Part shown: positions 44,000-55,415 of the stretch, piece by piece
Numbering within the stretch: the stretch's first letter is position 1
Layout: each line of letters opens with the position of its first letter
NCBI GenBank assembly: GCA_029721435.1
Contig: CM056577.1
Location: forward strand, 29,542,719 to 29,606,718
Reading direction: 5' to 3'
DNA from: Gymnothorax reevesii
Lineage: Eukaryota > Chordata > Actinopteri > Anguilliformes > Muraenidae
Length of the DNA: 64,000 bases
Translations under genes and position numbers: made by a program
The notes under the pieces: generated by a model
What the model was told of the DNA's origin: nothing
What the model saw: the letters and a program-made list of their open reading frames with translations, nothing else
Databases searched by the model: none

Positions 44000-46321
44000 G
44001 TTTCCAACTGTCGGCAGTCTCGCCATATTGCGTTGATGAAGCTGCTACATCCGATCAGACATCTCTCAAATCCTAACGGTTCAATTTGACTTACACACGA
44101 TAATGTCATTAACGAATGACCTATTGGTTCAGTTGAATATATCCACTGTAAAACTGGCATTTTTGCGGTATAGCTTGTAATATAACAGCAGGGCCAAATA
44201 GCAGAAATAAGCCTCTCTCACAGCCTTTCAGAATTTCATATGAAAAATAGCTTGCGAAAAAAAAAATCACTCGTTTTCGTTTTACACTGGACATTCGGGT
44301 TTTATCTGATCGGAAGAATACGGGCGTACACAGGCTTACTGAAGCATTTTCCGGAGTCGTCACAGCGGCTGCAGGAGTTTAGCATCGTCTGCCCGACTTG
44401 GGCATGGTTTCCTGCCAACGTAGCAGTTCGAATTGCGCAGCCTGCTTCTGACCAGCGACGCCAAGATGTTCAAAATCTCCAGAGTTGCAGATCCAGTCTA
44501 GTCCACTGACTAGTGAACAATGTCCCTACTCGACGACAAACTTGCATAGCACTTAAGCCATCAGAAGACTCTAGTAAAAGACGATATTTACATTTGACCA
44601 GAATCGGTGAATTGGGCTACATCCTAATCCCCCAAGTATTTACAAATATCCTTACATATCTGAGAAAACATTATTTTCTTTAGTGTCGTTCACTTGAAAC
44701 TACAGGGTGTAAAACTATTGAAGGAGATTGGGGAAAATTGGTACGTGCATATTTTAATACCCATTTATATTCTTGCGTGCGTGCGACAGCGAAAAAATTG
44801 GGATGCACTGGTATTTAGCAGGAGCTGAAGGACTTTGCCGTCTCTCCATACGTTTCTCGGAGCTATGGCTTTCGAACGGAATAAAGTGGTTTACTGAATC
44901 GGACATTATCAGTAAGAGTAGCCAACTGGATCATCAACAATGATTTGCACTTATTGTAAACCATACACTTGCATTGGACGTTGAATTACGTGCTAAAGAA
45001 ACGCAGCCCACGTTTGTAAGCAGAAGAAAATGTGGAGAACATTGTGCCAGTAACATTCAATGCCAACATTTCTTTCAATTTATAGAACACTAGCTGCACA
45101 ATCATGTACTTACTGGATTAATACAAACACATTTAGTCTACGGTAGTTCTGTAATAGCATTAGCCAACAGCTAACGTTAATCCCCGGATTCAGTTTCGCA
45201 GCATGGTAAGCCAAGGGCTACAAATATTGCACCGTTCTTCAAATTTGACGGAAATAATTATGCGTTTCGTTGTCAATTAATGACATAAGGCTCGTACAGC
45301 ATGATTTGGACAGCAGCGCACACTTTCCGTGTCACACCATTTTTAGCGTTGTGTTGTGGCGCCCACGCGGACGGAACGTGATCCTGCTCGAGCCAGTGCG
45401 TGGCGCGCTCGGCTCCACACGCGCCCCATCTCTGCGCGCTCGACTCAGCCCGCCTCCTCCGGGCGGTGGCGCAGCTGCGCAGCCGACCGAAGTGCTGCTT
45501 TTCTCGGTTAAAGTGTCATCCCCGCCCGCTCACAAGGTCAACGAGGCAACGAGCCGTTGAAGCTTCGCTGTCCCTCCTCCACTTTTTCTTGCGGAAAACA
45601 CTTTTTTTTTAACCTCACAACCTGTTAAAAATAATCAGCCTATAGGCATGTGCTTAACCACTTTAAAATAAAAAAAAATATTTTAGGCCTAATCGTTAGA
45701 ACGCGTTCAAAACACGTCTGTATGCTGAAAATACACTCGACTACAACAGCAAGAAATGTAATGCGCATGTAATGAAGAAATGCTAGTATTTCCAGAATCT
45801 ACAGCTGTATGCAGACACACCGACCCTCAGTCTGCCTGCAGACCCCGTAATGGCGTCCTAATTCCGGCAGGAGTCAGCACCCAGCTTCCGCTGGTATGCA
45901 AGCTTTAGCAAAGCGAGAAAAAAAGATCAGCTTTTTCTCCCCTTTCAAAAATATAATTTTTCCAGGAATTTAAACCACTGTGCATTTGGCGACAGCCTAT
46001 TTGTTTGTCATGTTCATGTTCGAAATACACAACTAAAATTCGTAAAAATGACTATTTGTGTATAAATGCTTCAAATATATGAAAATGTTGAAAAAGGTTT
46101 GAAAAAATATTACCATGAAATAAAATACAAAAACAATATCAAAGCATTATGAAATGTATTCGATAATAAGCTAATGTGAAAAGTAAAGACGAGAGCGGGC
46201 GCTTCTTCCCTCCTTCGCCCCAAATCTCTCACTGCAGAGCCGCCATGAATGTTACAAAGACTCGGGGAGAAACGGATTGAAAATCGTCAAAAACGTCGTC
46301 AAAACAAAACGAATCACTCAC
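44000..46321. other. UBTF first intron, no further genes seen
   Basis: Lies between the proposed noncoding exon 1 and the ATG exon. Contains a CpG-rich block at 45350-45540 that could be an alternative promoter. Open frames here have no recognisable family. Confidence 0.35.
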
Positions 46322-46530
46322 CTTTCCTGTCAGCAATGAATATGGGTTGATATCAAACTAAATTATAGTCGCGTTATTGGTTTTATGGATATTTAAGTGT
46401 CTTTTTTTCGGCAGTAAACCCCGGGGAGTCAGGTCGAAACGGATCCGACAAAAGGAGCGTCTCGTTCGGTATGAAACTCCGCCCAGCGCCGCAGGGGGAG
46501 GAACTCCGAAGAAAAAGTGGCGAGAGAAAG
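46322..46530 (-). promoter_or_regulatory. ubtf: UBTF proposed noncoding exon 1 and CpG-rich promoter
   Basis: On the - strand a strong donor GGAAAG|GTGAGTG lies at 46322/46321, upstream of the coding exon, which has its own acceptor at 43471/43472. The region above the donor is CpG-rich, as expected for a housekeeping promoter. A second CpG-rich block at 45350-45540 is an alternative. The upper limit is a guess. Confidence 0.45.
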
Positions 46531-47447
46531 GGAGACAAAGGCGGGGGTTTGAAGTAGCTAACACTCGGCGTTTTTATAAAATAACTTGAATCGTCGCACA
46601 TTTAGTTTCACATCATCTCATTTATATTATTTGATATTGCTGGCACAATATGCACACCTTGTCACAGAAGTTTTATTCCCACAGCTTGTTCAAGATGAGT
46701 GTTTACATTTCATAAATATTAACTGAGTCAATTTGTGTTTGAATAATTCCGTTAGCTACTGTCCAACGTTGACATTCTGCAAGAGGGCCAAAAGAGGACC
46801 GAAGTCTCAAGCGGGATCCACCTTTCTCGGGCGGGCCAAAGTGTGCCGCGCGTCCGTGGCTGCGATCATAAGTCCCACGTTCTGCTTAACCACCAACAGC
46901 GCACACTTGCCAATTTGGAGATAAAAAGTCTCGGTTGCACATTTTATGGACACGCATCGTGTCCGATAATACTTATGCAAGTGTTTACCTTTCTACTGCT
47001 GGGAAAGTTTCGCATTACAACCATAAGCATGCATCAAGAACTAGTGCGTAAATAAATGGCACGTTTCGTCCCAATCTATGCTTGCAGTGACATGTCAGTA
47101 ATACGTGTTTTATGTCCATAATTTGTTTTTGGCGCTATTTGTACACGTATAACTCGAAGTGACTTTTTCTGACTCAACCCAGCATCCACAGACGGATCTC
47201 CGCAGATGCGTTCAGTACTTTGAACGCTCACGTTGCCATAGATTTCTTTATTGAGGCGCTGACCAATAAGGTGGCGATAGGAGGAGACAGAGGAATGAAT
47301 TGGAATGTGACGGATCCCACCCACTCTGCCCACGGGCCCGTTCATTGTGCACCGTTATGCCTATTGGTGGAAAATCCAGTTTCAGAAAGTTAAAATCCTC
47401 TCCCGTCTTTTGTTCCAGTCTCGCCTGGAAGGTTTAAGAGACTTTTT

Positions 47448-48173
47448 CAGCGTTGAGCGGGGTTTTCGGTCCTGGGACCTCCCTGTGTATGCTGGTTTTT
47501 GTTCCAACCATTAATGCCATCATATGATTTTTTTAAGCTGTTACTTTGTCCTAATCAGGCGCATTTTGTGTCTTAAGCCGAATTTTAATAAAAATGTCCA
47601 TGTATGCCACGAAGAATAAAAGACCCTCGAATATACTGTGTTATTTTTTTTTCTATGTTGCTTGCAATTTCTGGGAATAACATTTTTAAACAGATCATAT
47701 CAGGTGCTGAGAAAACCAGTAAACTCCAAATCAGGTTGCTGAACACAAGTGATTAGTGTTCGTCCAAAATAATTTGATTGCACTCAATCACAAAAACATA
47801 ACATGAAACGGTTTGACTCTGTCATTTGCTTGTCTAGTAAATTGTAAGAATTTGCAACCATGTGCCCACAGTTTCACCAATTAGGAACCCATAGATCATT
47901 TCCTTTGATTGGGTTCTTTTTGTCCTCTTTTAATGCAGTTGTTTCTCATATATAGCAATTTGGATGAGGAATTTATTTCTCACTGTATGTATGCATATCT
48001 GTCAAAATACTGTTTGTCAAAAGAGGATAAATTGCTGCTCTAAATTTAAATGCACCTAATGAAGACAAATTGACAGCCTGTTAAAATCCTTTGATTGTAA
48101 GTAAGGGTGGAACAAAAATCTGCACACACAGGGAGGCCCCAGGACCAAGTTTGGGAACCACTGGCCTGGAGGC
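47448..48173. mobile_element. hAT-like miniature element
   Basis: Left end region GGTCCTGGGACCTCCCTGTG then GCTGGTTTTTGTTCC; right end GGAACAAAAATCTGC, CACAGGGAGGCCCCAGGACC, then TTTGGGAACCACTG. The two ends are inverted repeats. Confidence 0.55.
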
Positions 48174-48553
48174 TTGATGGGTAGGTTTATAAAGAGCAGA
48201 AGTTCCTTTGGGGCACCCGTGTATCCTAGTTTTTGTTGCAACCACAATCGCAGATATGGGATTTCAACCAGCTGTTTTGTCTTAGGAATGCCGGCCTAAC
48301 ATAACGTCTTTGAAAGCGATTTCATTGTTGCAGACAAACTCTGGTGCAGGAACACATTCTTGTGAATTTTGCTCGAGTTTGAGCAGCTTCAGTAAACATG
48401 ATCATTCGGTATAAGGTGGTCTCAAAATTCAGTGATTTTCTCGTCTTGACATGCCTATGAAATCAAACATGTTCAACATTTTTGGAAATCTTTAGTCATG
48501 GCTCATGCACATACGCGCACGCGCGCACGCACACACACACACACACACATATA

Positions 48554-50158
48554 CAGTGTCCTCCATAATTATTGGCACCCCTGGTTAAGATGTGTTAAAA
48601 GCCTTAAAATAAATTACTCTTAATACTCTCAAATACAAATACTCTCACACTGAAAATTGTAGAAAAATGTAAACGTCAACTCGAGAGAATTTAAAGGGAA
48701 AAAAATCCCTGACTAAGAAATAATGATTTTTCATAAAATCACCTGTTACACAATTATTGGTAACCCTAACAATTCCTGGATAATAAATGTAAATGAAGTA
48801 TTTCTGTCATTTCTACAGTAGTTTATAAAGTTGACCAGAGTATTTCGGAACATTTAATTAGTAATTCATCACGTCCTGTTTCCCTGGGGTATAAATACGA
48901 CGTGACACAGGTGGCCATTTCTCTTATCCACGCTTCAACATGGGAAAGACAAAGGAACACACCATTCAAGTAAGGCAGATGTGTGTCGACCTTCACAAGT
49001 CAGGAAGTGGCTACAAGAAAATAGCTACTCGCCTGCACCTGCCCATATCTACTGTCAGAAGAATCATTAAGAAGTTTAAAACAACTGGAACAGTGGTAAA
49101 CAAGCCTGGACGAGGATACAAGGTTATTTTGCCACCACGCACAGTGAGGAGGATGGTTAGAGAAATAAAAAGTTCTCCAAAGCTCACTGTTAAAGAATTG
49201 CAACAAATGGTAGCATCTTGGGGTCACAAAGTCTCCAAAACAACCATCAGGTACTATTTTCATGCCAACAAGCTGTTTGGGAGGCATGCACAGAAAAAAC
49301 CTTTTCTCACTCACAATCATAAATGTAAACGTTTGGAGTTCACCAAGTGGTACTGGGACTTCAACTAGGACAGCGTGCTTTGGTCAGATGAGACCCAGAC
49401 AGAGCTTTTTGGCAACAAACACTCTAAGTGGGTCTGGCGGAACACAAAAGATGAGTATGCAGAAAAGCACCTCATTCCCACTGTAAAGAATGGGGGAGGT
49501 TCGGTGATGCTGTGGCCCTATTTCACTTCCAGAGGCCCTGGGAACCTTGTTTGGGTGCATGGCATCATGAACGCTTTAAAATACAAGGACATTTTAAATC
49601 AAAATCTGGTGGCCGCTGCCCGAAAGCTGAAGATGGGTTGTCACTGGGTCTTTCAGCAAGATAATGATTCTAAACATGAGGCCAAATCTACATAGAAATG
49701 GTTCAACAGACACAGGATTAAGCATGGCCCATGGCCATCTCAGTCCCCAGGCCTCAACCCCATTGAAAACCTGTGGAGTGAGCTGAGGAGGAGAGTGCAG
49801 AGGAGAGGACCCCGGTTGCTGGATGATTTTGAGAGATTATGCCAAGCGGAATGGACGAAGATTTTCCCATCTTGTGAAACATTAAAGGAGAAGATTAGGT
49901 GCAGTTTTGTTGGGAAAATGGGGTTGTACAAAGTATTAACATCAGGGGTGCTAATAATTGTGGCACACATGATTTGATGTAAAATAATTATTTCTTAATG
50001 TGGTATTTTTTTTCCCACTGAATAAATGCACTTGAATTAAAGGTTTGATTTTCCTCTTTTTTTCATTGTGGTCCTATATTATTTAGAAAAAAACTGAATT
50101 TATTAGAAGCTAAAGAACACATCTTAACCAGTGGTGCCAATAATTATAGAGGGCGCTG
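48554..50158 (+). mobile_element. Tc1-like transposon, nearly complete
   Basis: Inverted ends CAGTGTCCTCCATAATTATT and the complement of AATAATTATAGAGGGCGCTG, with TA on both sides (48552-48553, 50159-50160). One transposase frame fills the middle. Ends near 41 bases agree except for about four positions. Confidence 0.93.
48940..49977 (+). pseudogene. Tc1 transposase, DD34E, two in-frame stops
   Basis: One frame of 345 codons with stops only at 49366-49368 and 49693-49695. Paired helix-turn-helix at the N-terminus (STVRRIIKKFKTTGTV), then catalytic Asp in LWSDET, Asp in FQQDND and Glu in NPIENLW; 34 positions separate the last two. The start MGKTKE follows the left end by about 390 bases. 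All three catalytic residues are intact, so loss of function rests on the stops. Confidence 0.92.
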
Positions 50159-50458
50159 TATATATATATAAATGTATTTTAAAAATATTCTCCAATCAGC
50201 CACTCCCAAACACAAGCAACTGGTCTTTAGACCAAAGGGCCGTCATAAGGTTCAATGACGAGTATCGTCAACAACCAACAGATGCACTTTGTAAGATCCC
50301 CTGACTTAGCAGTCTTTAGTCCCGCAGTATAAACTCTGTGACTTTATGACACATTGTTTTTAGATCTGAGAGGGTGTGAAAACGTAATCACTTGATAGTC
50401 TTTTGAAAGTGTTTTTAATAACCTTTAGTCTATGTTTGGCATTTTTTTTGTGAATAGA

Positions 50459-50990
50459 CTGTTATGATTCTGTCTTGTCTGTATTTTGATCTCTGCCTTG
50501 CTTGACCATTCCTTGTATTGTAATTTGGTTGCCTGGTTATGTTCATGTTTTGTCTTAGTTTAGTTTTGCCATGTTTTTGTTATTGCCGCATCTTGTATCC
50601 TTTCCATTATCCAATTTTCTTTTCTCATTCCGGTCCATGTTTTTGCTTTTGCCATGTATCGCACTTTGTCTCCCCCTGTCTGGTCTCATGTCTTATGATT
50701 GCTCACAGCTCCAGTATTGCGTGCCACTCTTTCGGTTGATTTCATGGTTTCTGGATTTCAACCATTCCTTCCTATCTCGTTTACTTCCATCCTCTTGCTT
50801 TTCTATATTACTGACCAGTACTAACAGTTTGTTATTTTTGCTAAAGTTAGTAACCTAAACTAACTTTGTACATAATACTAACTTACTAACGAGCACTGTT
50901 GCCAGCTCTGTTGGGGGGTTTCCCCCTTCAGAAATAAAGCCTCCTTTTGCGCTCTACTGGTTTTCGGGATTGGTTCAATTCGTAAAACCC
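50459..50990 (+). repeat. Possible solo-LTR-like sequence
   Basis: T-rich sequence beginning TGTTATGATTCTG with AAATAAAGCCTCC near the end, as in some fish LTRs. No flanking duplication was established. Confidence 0.25.
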
Positions 50991-51254
50991 AAGACGCCTT
51001 TGGATATTTCTGTCAAAATGTGGTTTAAGATGTTAAAATTACCGCTTTAAACATGAACTGCACCTTATTGAGATGACTTAACAGTTATTAAAATCCTACA
51101 ATTGCAATTGTATTTGAAACAAAAACCAGTAGACGCAGTGGAGCTCCAGGGCTAAGTTTGAGAGCTGCTGAAGTAGTGCAATCAACTTACTGAGTCTAAT
51201 GATTGAAAAAACATGACTGAATTTACACTGCATGAAACCTGAACTGTCCGCCAC

Positions 51255-51762
51255 TCTGTAAGGCCTTGTCCACACGTTGAGACGGAGACTTTTGAAAACG
51301 GTCTTTTTTTTCTTTGTCGTTTCTAAAAAATCTCCCATCCACACGGCATCGTTTCTAAAAATATCTGTGTCCACACGGAGACGCCTCAACCGACCCAAAA
51401 CAATGCAGTAAATATTCTAGGCCTGTGTGTGGCGCTATATGGCGCTGTAGCGTTTCAACGGAAAAAGACCAAAATTGGAGAAGAAGGTTGTGAGCATGCG
51501 TATAATGCTTGCGCTCTGTTAGGGGTTGGGGGTGGGGGCTGCAATGGGGGCTATCACGTCATCATTTTCAAAAAACCCATTTTGGTTATTCACACAAAAA
51601 CGCTGGGGTGGTGTTTTCAGATTTTCTCACCTTGGAACCCGTTTTCAAGAAATTCAGTTTTCAGGCTGCGTTTTTGCCATCTCCGTGTGGATGATAGCCC
51701 GAAACGACAAAATATTTAGGTGTTTTCAAAATAAAAAATCCTTCTTGTGTGCAGGGGCCCTA
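51255..51762. mobile_element. Miniature element with GGCCTTGTCCACACG ends
   Basis: Starts AAGGCCTTGTCCACACGTTG and ends TTGTGTGCAGGGGCCCTA; interior motifs (TCCACACGGAGACG and CCGTGTGGAT) are also inverted. Typical hAT-like miniature of fish. Confidence 0.6.
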
Positions 51763-52449
51763 AGTCTCCCTTGTTTCCCGTGAAAAAAATGGATTTTTAA
51801 GTGTTTGACATGCCATTTACCTCTTCTGTCCTGTGAGACACCTTTATGTTTGAAGGGACTCTTCATGCAACATGCTAACCTTGCGATGATGAAAGGAATA
51901 CAAGTCAATGGATCAAGGCTAAAAAAGCAAATTAGCACCTTGGCCATTGTCGTCACAATGGTGGCGTGTAGCACGGAGTGTCCTTTGAAGTCAACTACAT
52001 TGAAGAGTCCACCAATGCCCCCCCCCCCTTTGTATGACTAAATAAACAAATTAAAAGCCTTGGCGATTATTTTGAATTAATATATTTAGACCAATTTATC
52101 ACTCAAAAACTCCTTCTATGAGAGGTCACAATTCTTGAGGAAAATATATTTTCCTTTTCTATTTGTGTCTCCTCATGCTACTCTCTAGGTGGGAGAGAAG
52201 AGGAGGAACTGAGGATACCTACTTAAATTCTGGGATTTTGGATGCATCCAAGTACAAAATTTAGCTGTATATAGCTGCTGACACATATTTGAGTTAAAGC
52301 ACCCGGAGATGATAAGTACTGGTTCTAAAGAGGTCAATCAATGAGAGTCAGTAGCCGATGTCATAGTGCAACAACCCTCCAGCCATGGCCTGTTTGTGCC
52401 TTGCTGTGCAGTCGCATCTATACTGAGTGGGGGTAGATGTTGTAGCAGC

Positions 52450-52735
52450 GGGTCACTGTTATGTCCTCTTTCCTATTGGTTACGTGATGAACGGTAGGGA
52501 GATGAGGAAGTGTTTTTCCTTGTTTTGTTCATTGTGTGGAGAATTTTGGAAGCTCTCTCTGCAACTTGGAGAAATTTCAGTTTAATATTAGTTTTAATGA
52601 GGCTCTCCAGCCCATTCCCTTTGTCTGTAAAAGACTTACAGATCCAATAAAAACGGAGAAACTTGTATTTGTGCTTTGTTCGCCACTTGCCTCTGATTCT
52701 TTTAATTTAGCCTGTGGGAATGGTAGTTAGAGCCA
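52450..52735 (+). repeat. Possible LTR-like fragment
   Basis: Begins TGTTATGTCCTC with CCAATAAAAACGG about 60 bases before the end. Only weak similarity to LTR layout. Confidence 0.2.
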
Positions 52736-52811
52736 TCTGCAATCATTACAATAGGATGACCAATTTGTTTTGGCTGTTCTGTATGCCTGGGTGACACACA
52801 TGTACAACACC

Positions 52812-54395
52812 CAAAACCAGTGAAGTTGGCACATTGTGTAAATCGTAGATAAAAACAGAATGCAATGATTTGCAAATCCTTTTCAACTTATATTCAATTG
52901 AATACACTGCAAAGACAAGATGTTTAATGTTCAAACTGAGAAACTTTTTTTTTTTTGTTGCAAATAATCATTAACTTAGAATTTAAAGGCAGCAACACAT
53001 TGCAAAAAAGTTGGCACAGGGGCCTTTTTACCACTGTGTTACATCACCTTTCCTTTTAACGACACTCAGTAAACGTTTGGGAACTGAGGAGACCAATTTT
53101 TGAGGCTTTTCAGGTGGAACTCTTTCCCATTCTCGCTTGATGTACGGCTTAAGATGTTCAACAGTCCGGGGTCTCCGTTGTCGTATTTTACGCTTCATAA
53201 TGTGCCACACATTTTCAATGGGAGACAGGTCTGGACTACAGGCAGACCAGTCTAGTACCCGCACTCTTTTACTACGGAGCCATGCTGTTGTAACAAGTGT
53301 TGCTTGGCATTGCTGAAATAAGCAGGGGCGTCCATGAAAAAGACGTTGCTTGGATGGCAACATATGTTGCTCCAAAACCTGTTTGTACCTATCAGCATTA
53401 ATGGTTCCTTCACATACGTGTAAGTTGCCCATGCCTTGAGCACTAATACACCCCCATACTATCACAGATGCTGGCTTTTGAACTTTGCGCCTATAACAGT
53501 CCAGATAGTTCTTTTCCTCTTTGGTCCGGAGGACACAATGTCCACAGTTTCCAAAAACAATTTGAAATGTGGACTCCTCTGACCACAGAACACTTTTCCA
53601 CTTTGCATTAGTCCATCTTAGATGAGCTTGGGCCCAGCAAAGCCGGCGGCGTTTCTGGGTGCTGTTGATAAATGGCTTTCGCTTTGCATTGTAGAGTTTT
53701 AACTTGCACTTGCAGATGTAGCGACGAACTGTAGTTACTGACAGTGGTTTTCTGAAGTGTTCCTGAGCCCATGTGGTGATGTCCTTTACACACTGATGTC
53801 GGTTTTTGATGCAGTATCGCCTGAGGGATCGAAGGTCACGGGCATTCAATGTTGGTTTTCGGCCTTGTCGCTTACGTGCAGTGATTTCTCCAGATTCTCT
53901 GAACCTTTTGACGATATTATGGACCGTAGATGATGAAATCCCTAAATTTCTTGCAATAGCTCGTTGAGGAATGTTGTTTTTAAACTGTTCAACAATCAGC
54001 TCATGCATTTGTTCACTAAGTGGTGACCCTCGCCCCATCCTTGTTTGTGAATGACTGAGCATTTCAGGGAAGCTGCTTTTATACCCAATCATGGCACCCA
54101 CCTGTTCCCAATTAGCACGTTCACCTGTGGGATGTTCCAAATAAGTGTTTGATGAGCATTCCTCAACTCTCTCAGTCTTTTTTGCCAATTGCGCCTGCTT
54201 TTTTGAAACATGTTGCAGGCATCAAATTCCAAATAAGCTAATATTTGCAAAAAATTACACAGTTTACCTGTTCGAACATTAAGTAACTTGTCTTTGCAGC
54301 GTATTCAATTGAATATAGGTTGAAAAGGATTTGCAAATCATTGTATTCTGTTTTTATTCACGATTTACACAACGTGCCAACTTCACTGGTTTTGT
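52812..54395 (-). mobile_element. Tc1-like transposon with long inverted ends
   Basis: Ends of about 115 bases, starting ACCAGTGAAGTTGGCAC and including TTGCAAATCCTTTTCAAC, are inverted repeats of the right end. A - strand transposase frame fills the interior. Confidence 0.93.
53028..54038 (-). CDS. Tc1-like transposase, open frame but catalytic site lost
   Basis: The frame is open for 386 codons (to 54188); the family start MGRGSPLSEQ lies at 54038, giving 336 residues. Helix-turn-helix motifs (GISSSTVHNIVKRFRESGEI) and NPxxEN-like SPIENVW with the final Glu are intact. The first catalytic Asp is Glu (LWSEES, codon 53577-53579). The second, in the expected FQQDNA motif, is gone: FQQCQA at about 53307, where indels have shifted a short stretch and then restored the frame. 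It should not be able to transpose. Confidence 0.9.
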   Translation of the reverse strand: MGRGSPLSEQMHELIVEQFKNNIPQRAIARNLGISSSTVHNIVKRFRESGEITARKRQGRKPTLNARDLRSLRRYCIKNRHQCVKDITTWAQEHFRKPLSVTTVRRYICKCKLKLYNAKRKPFINSTQKRRRLCWAQAHLRWTNAKWKSVLWSEESTFQIVFGNCGHCVLRTKEEKNYLDCYRRKVQKPASVIVWGCISAQGMGNLHVCEGTINADRYKQVLEQHMLPSKQRLFHGRPCLFQQCQATLVTTAWLRSKRVRVLDWSACSPDLSPIENVWHIMKRKIRQRRPRTVEHLKPYIKREWERVPPEKPQKLVSSVPKRLLSVVKRKGDVTQW

Positions 54396-54879
54396 GTTTT
54401 GTAGGAAGGCTGTGAGAATAACTGCTAAATGTTTGACTGTAGGACGAGCAACCAAGGTGAAAAGTGCAGCGGTCTGTACTTCAATGTGTTTGTTCCTCTG
54501 AGGGCTAATCTCACCAACTAGCACATCTCTGAACTCACTGATCATCAATCCCAGTACACGAGGTACAAGAACAATGGGTGCATCCAAATTTTCTAAAGAG
54601 AATATTCTAGCTAATTAATATGAACCAGAAATTGTTGGCTAGTAGTCATGATAAGGAGTACCGAAATCTCTATTTCATGAAAGAAAAGAGGCAATTAGCT
54701 CCTTCTTTGCTTATGCTTTGCGTATATCCAGCAAGGGAACACAGGACCAACCTCGGTGGAAAGGAAAGATGGAATATGCACCACAGTCCTGTGCAGCTAT
54801 AAGCAATTGCTTTTGTCTTTGAGTCTCAAAATTTTCAGATATATACAAAAGGCAATCTTTGCCCACAAGTGCATGACAT

Positions 54880-55152
54880 AACTAGAATATTTGTGTCCTT
54901 GGACAGAGATACCCCCACTACTGAGAGTTTGTGAGGCCCCTAAAATTGTGAAGTTATCCAATTGCGTCAAACAAAATATGAGATGCACAATTTCAATCTA
55001 TGTAGAAAGCACCCACCAAGGCTTGTTAAATTCTATTCAGTAGTTTTTGAGAAGAAAAGGATAGAGCACATCCCATATGTACGGATGGACAGACGCACAG
55101 ACGGACCAGGGTAGCTCTATGTGCCCCTGCCGTATGTGGCGGGGGCATAATT
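54880..55152 (+). mobile_element. Hairpin-ended (GGAC)n element, 3' end
   Basis: GGATGGACAGACGCACAGACGGACC then the hairpin TGCCCCTGCC/GGCGGGGGCA (about 55121-55149) and ATAATTAA. The 5' limit is unclear. Confidence 0.5.
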
Positions 55153-55211
55153 AAAGAGAGGACATTTGATTTTTCTCAAACATGCCCCAAGGTACATCAA
55201 AAATCTCCCTG

Positions 55212-55415
55212 AGGCTGGGGCGCCCCGGTGGCTCATCGGTCTGGGCGCGCATGCCGTGGGGGCTGTGTCCTTCCCGCAGCGACCTGGGTTCGATTCCGAC
55301 TTGGGTTGTTTGCTGCATGTCTTCCCCCATTCTTCTCCTCAACCTTCCTGTCTCTCTACACTGAATAACTATCAAATAGAGGAAAAATTCCCAAAAAATA
55401 ATCTTTAAAAAAAAG
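55212..55415 (+). mobile_element. tRNA-derived SINE
   Basis: A-box-like GGTGGCTCATCGGTCTGGGC, B-box GGGTTCGATTCCGAC, then TGCTGCATGTCTTCCCCC and a body ending in an A-rich tail (AATAATCTTTAAAAAAAAG). A common fish SINE family. Confidence 0.82.

Noticed and set aside
45270..45560. 96-codon + strand frame in a CpG-rich block
   Set aside because: High GC content removes stops; no family likeness or splice sites. More likely promoter-type sequence of UBTF.
51429..51783. Overlapping + strand open frames
   Set aside because: They lie inside a miniature transposon with inverted ends and show no protein likeness.
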